From Collinsella tanakaei (GTDB taxonomy: Bacteria > Actinomycetota > Coriobacteriia > Coriobacteriales > Coriobacteriaceae), in contig NZ_JACJKB010000008.1 of NCBI RefSeq assembly GCF_016900375.1, positions 1-64,000 on the forward strand: 64,000 bases of DNA, in the 5' to 3' direction. The notes beneath the pieces were generated by a model. It was not told the origin of the DNA. It ran no database searches and saw nothing but the letters and a program-made list of their open reading frames with translations. Shown here one piece after another: positions 59,777-64,000 of this stretch; position 1 is the stretch's first letter; each line of letters begins with the position of its first letter. The translations under genes were made by a program, and so were the position numbers.

Positions 59777-59779
59777 CCT

Positions 59780-59813
59780 TGTCCACTTTCAGGACGGAGA
59801 TGTTTTAGGACAT
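59780..59813. repeat. R5 repeat behind leuS
   Basis: Forward copy TGTCCACTTTCAGGACGGAG then ATGTTTTAGGACAT. Confidence 0.8.
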
Positions 59814-59822
59814 GTGCCTCCC

Positions 59823-59863
59823 AAGGCGGGTCGCCTCCGGTTTTGCCGGAAGCGACCCGCCTT
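59823..59863 (+). terminator. leuS terminator
   Basis: AAGGCGGGTCGC pairs with GCGACCCGCCTT over an inner CCGG/CCGG stem. It lies behind the R5 element rather than right after the gene. Confidence 0.75.
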
Positions 59864-59959
59864 CTTCGTTACGCCCCTTACGCCCATCCGTCGGATTGAA
59901 CCGTTTATCCAGATGTGTTGTGACTGTGATGGATGAAGCAGTAAGATTTCCTTACCGAT

Positions 59960-59979
59960 TGCAATAAATTCTTATTGCA
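59960..59979 (+). promoter_or_regulatory. Operator-like palindrome before the symporter gene
   Basis: TGCAATAA-ATTC-TTATTGCA, an exact palindrome with 8-bp arms, lies 39 bp upstream of the ATG in an otherwise AT-rich stretch. It is a probable binding site for a local regulator, not identified in the window. Confidence 0.5.
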
Positions 59980-60018
59980 TATGTCCATACGGAGAGGGAA
60001 GAGGGAAGAGGCGATCGC

Positions 60019-61443
60019 ATGCAGCTGCAGACGCAGGCGTTGGTGATTGTGGGCGTGTACCTGGTGGTCATGCTCTCGATCGGCTACATCGTCGGTAAGC
60101 TCAACATCAAGAGCAGTGAGGACTACATGGTCGCGGGCCGCAGGATGGGCCTGCTGTTCGTGGCGTTCTCGCTGTCGGCCAACAACATCGGCGGCGGTTC
60201 CACCACCGGCCTGGCGCAGCGCGCCTACGGCGAGTGGGGCATCAGCGCCGTGTGGTACGTGCTCGCAGCGTCCATCGCCATGATCCCGCTCGCGTACTTT
60301 GCGCCGAAGATTCGCAAGACCATGGCCGTGACGATCCCCGAGGTCGTTGGCCGTCGTTTCGGCGCCACCTCGAGCACCATCACCGCCGTGCTGTCCGTGT
60401 TGTCGCTGTTCTGCCTGACGTCCTCGCAGATCACCGCAGCGGGCAGCGTCGTCTCCACGCTGCTGGGCATCCCGACCAACGTCGCGCTCGTGGCCGCCGG
60501 CTTTGTCGTGATCTTCTACACCACCTTCGGCGGCATGGTCGCCGACCAGGTGGCCGACCTGATCCAGTTCTGCGTCATCCTCGTCGGCCTCGGCATCGCG
60601 ACGCCTATCGTCATCGAGGGCTGCGGCGGCTGGGATGCCGTCTCCGCGGCCCTGCCCCCGGCGCAGCTCGACTTCACGACCATCGGCGTCGTGACGATCA
60701 TCGGCTACATATTCAACTACTTCTGCACCTTCCTGGCCGGCCCCGAGATGGTTTCGCGCTTCGAGTCCGCCAAGGACGAGAAGACCGCTACGGGCGCCGC
60801 TTGGCTGTCCGCCATCCTGATGGCCGCCATGGCGTTCTTCCCGACGCTGCTCGGCCTCTGCGCCGCGGCGACCATGCCCGGCCTTGCCAACGGGGGCGCC
60901 AACGCCATGCTCGAGGTCACGACCGCCCATGCGCCGGGCTTCATCTCCGGCATCGTGTGCGCGGCCATCATCTGCGCGACCATGTCGTCGGCCGACTCCA
61001 ACCTGCTGTGCATGTCTACGATCATCATGAACGACCTATACCTCAAGTTCGGCGGCCGCGAGCTCACCGACAAGCAGAAGGTCTTCTACACCCGCGCCTG
61101 CAACGTCGTGTTTGCCATCATCGCCATCTGCATCTCGATGTTCGGCGTGCCCATCGTGACGATGAACACGTTCGCCTTCGGCATCCGCTGCGCCGGCCCG
61201 TTCGCGGCATACGGCCTGGGCCTCGTGGTCAAGAACGCCACGAAGAACTCCGGCATCATCTCGCTTGTCGGCGGTACGATCGGCTTCATCTTCTGGCAGG
61301 TGCTCTCCGGCGGCGACTTCCTGTTCGGCATCCTGCCCGTCGTGTTCGGCTGCTTCGTCTCCTGCGTGGTGTTCTTCGTCGTGAACGCCATCGAGTGGAA
61401 GCGCGGCGTGCCCGCAGCCCCGTCTGCCTACCTGGAGGAGTAG
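60019..61443 (+). CDS. Sodium/solute symporter (SSS family)
   Basis: 474 residues with about thirteen hydrophobic helices, the SSS layout. VGKLNIKSSEDYMVAGRRMG near the N-terminus (SSS start region) and the helix-1 break with LSANNIGGGSTTG (sodium site) are characteristic. The GPEMVSRFESAKDEKTA loop and FISGIVCAAIICATMSSADSNLL complete the signature. The substrate is unknown (pantothenate, proline and others share the fold). GAAGAGG precedes the ATG. Regulation is probably at the palindrome at 59960. Confidence 0.88.
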   Translation: MQLQTQALVIVGVYLVVMLSIGYIVGKLNIKSSEDYMVAGRRMGLLFVAFSLSANNIGGGSTTGLAQRAYGEWGISAVWYVLAASIAMIPLAYFAPKIRKTMAVTIPEVVGRRFGATSSTITAVLSVLSLFCLTSSQITAAGSVVSTLLGIPTNVALVAAGFVVIFYTTFGGMVADQVADLIQFCVILVGLGIATPIVIEGCGGWDAVSAALPPAQLDFTTIGVVTIIGYIFNYFCTFLAGPEMVSRFESAKDEKTATGAAWLSAILMAAMAFFPTLLGLCAAATMPGLANGGANAMLEVTTAHAPGFISGIVCAAIICATMSSADSNLLCMSTIIMNDLYLKFGGRELTDKQKVFYTRACNVVFAIIAICISMFGVPIVTMNTFAFGIRCAGPFAAYGLGLVVKNATKNSGIISLVGGTIGFIFWQVLSGGDFLFGILPVVFGCFVSCVVFFVVNAIEWKRGVPAAPSAYLEE

Positions 61444-61487
61444 CCCTTTTGGAGTAACGTCCGCGCATCAATGGGAATCTCCCTTCG

Positions 61488-61519
61488 CGCCCCGTTCGCC
61501 CCGGCGAGCGGGGCGTTTT
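61488..61519 (+). terminator. Symporter gene terminator
   Basis: CGCCCCGTTCGCC pairs with GGCGAGCGGGGCG (one G-T), followed by TTTT. Confidence 0.88.
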
Positions 61520-61521
61520 GC

Positions 61522-61799
61522 AAGTTCGGGGACAGGTCCCAAACTTTCACGCGGCAGGCGCTTTGTCCGCTTTCAGGACGGAGATGTTTTGGGACATTCA
61601 CGGGCGCTTGCGTTGCCTTGCCCCGCGCCTAGCTGGGCCGTTCCGAGAATATATCTATTCTCGGAACCCCATTTGGCGTTTCCGCAGGATTCGTTCTTCG
61701 CGCCTTCCGACAATATATATATATTCTCGGCAGTACCCCAGAACGACCCCTGACCAACCGGCCCCCCATGAAAGTTTGGGACCTGTCCCCAAGCTTTCA
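61522..61799. repeat. Composite repeat: R2 ... R5 ... AT palindromes ... inverted R2
   Basis: R2 copies at 61522-61549 and 61769-61799 face each other and bound about 280 bp. Inside are a forward R5 (61564-61597) and two AT-rich palindromes, TTCCGAGAATATATC... at 61641-61666 and CGACAATATATATATATTC at 61708-61726 followed by TCGG. The 524-bp gap from 61444 to 61967 contains no gene besides this, the terminator and the rimP leader. Confidence 0.8.
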
Positions 61800-61922
61800 T
61801 GCCGATAATGTGTGCAATTTGCGAAGGCGGATGCCCGGAAAACCGCCGCTGACGGCGCAGGATGACGCATTTCACCTGCGTGTGCTATGATTGCTGGGCA
61901 ATTGAAGCTGTAACGTGAAAGG

Positions 61923-61950
61923 AGTGCGGGTCCGCCCGCGCTTCTTTTTT
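61923..61950 (+). terminator. rimP leader terminator (attenuator-like)
   Basis: AGTGCGGG pairs with CCCGCGCT over TCCG and is followed by TCTTTTTT, 18 bp before the rimP start. Similar stems stand before rimP-nusA in many bacteria and are thought to be part of NusA-linked autoregulation. Confidence 0.75.
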
Positions 61951-61967
61951 GTTTGGGGAGGTGTTGC

Positions 61968-62462
61968 ATGGTCAAGAGTGCGCTCGAGCAGCAGATCATC
62001 GATGCGCTGGAGGCGGTCGCCGGCGAGCACGGCATCGACGTCGTCGACGTCGAGGTCGTGGGCGCGACGAAGGCCCCGTGCGTCCGCGTGCGCATCGATC
62101 GGGCCGATGGCGAGGCCATCTCGCTCGATGAGGTCACCGCGCAGAGCAAGTGGGTGAGCGATACCGTGGAGGAGCTCGATCCCATCTCGGGGTCGTATAC
62201 CCTCGAGGTGTCGAGCCCGGGCATGGCGCGTCCGCTGCGTCGGCCCCAGGACTTCATCCGCTTCGCGGGCTCCGATGTCGAGCTCACGACCACGGCAACG
62301 GAGGGTCGCCGCAAGTTCAAGGGTTCCATCGCCAGCGCGGACGACGCCGGCGTCACGCTCGCCCTGGACGGCGACGAAACCGTGACGATTCTCCATGACG
62401 AGATCAAGAAGTGCACCTTGAAGCCGGTCTATGACTTCAAGGGCGGAAAGGGTGGCAAGTAA
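61968..62462 (+). CDS. rimP: Ribosome maturation factor RimP
   Basis: 164 residues. VDVVDVEVVGATKAPCVRVRIDR and the LEVSSPGMARPLRRPQDF signature are standard. It assists 30S subunit assembly. GGGGAGG lies six bases before the ATG. The TAA stop overlaps the nusA start (TAATG). Confidence 0.94.
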   Translation: MVKSALEQQIIDALEAVAGEHGIDVVDVEVVGATKAPCVRVRIDRADGEAISLDEVTAQSKWVSDTVEELDPISGSYTLEVSSPGMARPLRRPQDFIRFAGSDVELTTTATEGRRKFKGSIASADDAGVTLALDGDETVTILHDEIKKCTLKPVYDFKGGKGGK

Positions 62463-63721
62463 TGGCATCGGAGATGATGGAAGCGCTCATGGCTCTTTGC
62501 CAGGAGAAGCATATCGACCAGCTCTATCTTATCGACCGTCTCGAGCAGTCGCTCGCCAAGAGCTACGCCGAGATCCTCCATCTCGACTGGGGTGCGAAGG
62601 TCACCATCGACCGCGCCACCGGCAAGATCTACGTCTACAAGCTCATCCCCATCGACGACTCCATGGATGAGGAGGGCAACTACACCGAGTTCGAGGAGAT
62701 CGACGTCACGCCGAAGGACACCTCCCGCATCGCGGCGCAGCACGCCAAGGCCGAGATCAACGCCATCGTGCGCAACTCCGCCCGCGAGCAGATCTACGAG
62801 GAGTTCTCGAGCCGCATCGGCGACATCATCACCGGCACCGTCCTGCAGTCCACGCCCGACTTCACCATCGTGAAGATCCGCGAGGGCGTCGAGGCCGAGC
62901 TGCCGCACTTCGACCTGCGTCGCTACGAGAACGAGCGCAACGAGCGTCCGCAGGGCGAGCGCTACATGCACAACCAGCGCATCAAGGCCGTCATCATCGA
63001 CGTGCGCGACCCGAACTCCACGCTGCCCCCGGTGCGCGGCGAGCACTCCCGTCCGCCCATCGTCATCTCGCGCACGCATCCCGCGCTCATCCGTCGCCTC
63101 TTCGAGCTCGAGGTCCCCGAGATCTACGAGGGCACCGTCGAGGTCATGTCCATCGCCCGCGAGCCTGGCCAGCGCTCCAAGGTCGCCGTCCGCTCGCTCG
63201 ACGACCGCCTCGATCCGGTGGGCGCCTGCGTCGGCCCCAAGGGCAGCCGCGTGCGCACCGTCGTGTCCGAGCTGCGCGGCGAGCGCGTCGACGTCATCCT
63301 GTGGGATGCCGACCCGGCGGCCTATGTGGCCAACGCGCTTTCGCCCGCGAAGGTGACCCGCGTGCTCATCGACGAGGAGAAGAACTACGCCGGCGTGATC
63401 GTTCCCGACGACCAGCTCTCGCTCGCCATCGGCAAGGAGGGCCAGAACGCCCGCCTGGCCGCCCGCCTCACCGGCTGGCACATCGACATCAAGAGCGAGT
63501 CGCTCGCCGCTGACATCCTGCGCAACGTGCCCGTCGTGCCCGCCGCCCCCGTTGCGGAGGACCTGCTTTCCGACGACGAGCCCGAGCGCTGCGCATACGT
63601 TTCGGAGTCCGGCATCCGCTGCCGCAACCAGGCCCGTCCCGGCTCCCGCTACTGCGGTGTCCATGACCCCGAGGACATGGACGCCTCGGATGCCTTCGAG
63701 GATGCCGAGGACCTCATCTAA
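62462..63721 (+). CDS. nusA: Transcription termination/antitermination protein NusA with C-terminal Cys/His tail
   Basis: 419 residues. N-terminal RNA-polymerase-binding domain, S1 domain ([21 protein letters not shown]), then two KH domains ([10 protein letters not shown]... [42 protein letters not shown]). The last 45 residues are unusual: C377-x9-C387-x10-C398-x2-H401, then an acidic end, resembling a small zinc-binding motif. The usual ylxR gene is absent between this gene and infB. NusA controls pausing, termination and antitermination. The rimP leader stem may be a target for autoregulation. Confidence 0.94.
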   Translation: MASEMMEALMALCQEKHIDQLYLIDRLEQSLAKSYAEILHLDWGAKVTIDRATGKIYVYKLIPIDDSMDEEGNYTEFEEIDVTPKDTSRIAAQHAKAEINAIVRNSAREQIYEEFSSRIGDIITGTVLQSTPDFTIVKIREGVEAELPHFDLRRYENERNERPQGERYMHNQRIKAVIIDVRDPNSTLPPVRGEHSRPPIVISRTHPALIRRLFELEVPEIYEGTVEVMSIAREPGQRSKVAVRSLDDRLDPVGACVGPKGSRVRTVVSELRGERVDVILWDADPAAYVANALSPAKVTRVLIDEEKNYAGVIVPDDQLSLAIGKEGQNARLAARLTGWHIDIKSESLAADILRNVPVVPAAPVAEDLLSDDEPERCAYVSESGIRCRNQARPGSRYCGVHDPEDMDASDAFEDAEDLI

Positions 63722-63818
63722 CGGGTAGCGCGTCCGCCAGACCGGGCGCACCCGAAGAGTCGGTACCCGTTGGATTGATGTGGGCGCGAAAAGCGCCCGA
63801 GAGGTAGGTGATTGGCAT

Positions 63819-64000
63819 ATGGCGAAGGTTCGTGTATCCAGCCTGGCCAAGGAATTCGGAATGACGTCCAAAGAGCTGCTCGAGCAGCTCGCCGAGATGA
63901 AGATTCCTGCAAAGTCCGCGTCGAGCGCCCTTGAGGACGCCTACGTGTCGATGGTCAAGAAGAAGCTCGCGCCCGTGCTCGAGGCCCGCGCCGCCGAGAT
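63819..64000 (+). CDS. infB: Translation initiation factor IF-2, N-terminal part
   Basis: The gene starts at the ATG at 63819 (GAGGTAGG upstream) and continues past the window. The visible 60 residues, MAKVRVSSLAKEFGMTSKEL and on through LLEQLAEMKIPAKSASSAL, are the IF2 N-terminal domain. Position after nusA is the classic order. Confidence 0.92.
   Translation, partial: MAKVRVSSLAKEFGMTSKELLEQLAEMKIPAKSASSALEDAYVSMVKKKLAPVLEARAAE

Overview
The window looks like chromosome from a high-GC, anaerobic, gut-type actinobacterium of the class Coriobacteriia, most likely Collinsella or a close relative. This is inferred from the GC-rich codon use, the secreted proteins with aromatic cell-wall-binding repeats fused to NlpC/P60 or L,D-transpeptidase domains, and an oxygen-sensitive metabolism (2-hydroxyacyl-CoA dehydratase-type iron-sulphur proteins, formate/nitrite channel, selenium/molybdenum hydroxylase). 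No database search was possible. Gene order is mostly + strand, with short - strand islands.

Region 1 (about 0.4-15.8 kb) is a selenium/molybdenum region. A YjiM/YjiL-like pair (double-cubane protein and its ATP-dependent activator) and a yedF - cysteine desulfurase - DUF3343 - selD operon are both preceded by the same 23-29 bp palindrome (ATTATCCT-N7-AGGATAAT). A formate/nitrite-family channel lies between them. An NADP-type glutamate dehydrogenase and a three-gene xanthine-dehydrogenase-like molybdenum hydroxylase follow. The set matches the orphan-SelD / selenium-dependent molybdenum hydroxylase association known from comparative genomics. The shared operator adds the YjiM/YjiL pair to it.

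Region 2 (16.2-19.9 kb) holds tRNA-Leu and the protein quality-control genes tig, clpP and clpX. Region 3 (20-41 kb) is a cell-envelope polysaccharide locus: rmlA/B/D and rmlC for dTDP-rhamnose, six family-2 glycosyltransferases, a Wzx-like flippase, a DegT-type aminotransferase, a large DUF6541 membrane protein and two consecutive ATP-grasp proteins. Two secreted wall enzymes (NlpC/P60 and L,D-transpeptidase) and a DJ-1 protein are interspersed. Region 4 (41-64 kb) is mostly housekeeping: valS, a GltD-like oxidoreductase, folC, an RlpA-like secreted protein, an Xaa-Pro peptidase, thrS behind a probable attenuator, a PLP-fold protein without its catalytic lysine, mntP, a ModE-like regulator, guaB, leuS, a sodium/solute symporter, and rimP-nusA-infB.

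A second layer is a dense set of palindromic repeats in the intergenic spaces, in at least six sequence families. R1 has core AGGACGGGGCC flanked by TGACAG and TGTCATG. R2 has core GGGGACAGGTCCCAAACTTT. R3 is a long hairpin with GGGGACGTAGCCGG arms. R4 is CTGTGCGCTNTCGGAACA in both orientations. R5 is TTTCAGGACGGAGATGTTTT. R6 is a 39-bp tandem unit with TGGTGCCAGGCAC. They nest in one another, cluster behind genes, and in three places supply or overlap the stop codon of a gene. They resemble REP/REPIN elements moved by IS200-like (RAYT) transposases, but no transposase is present in this window.
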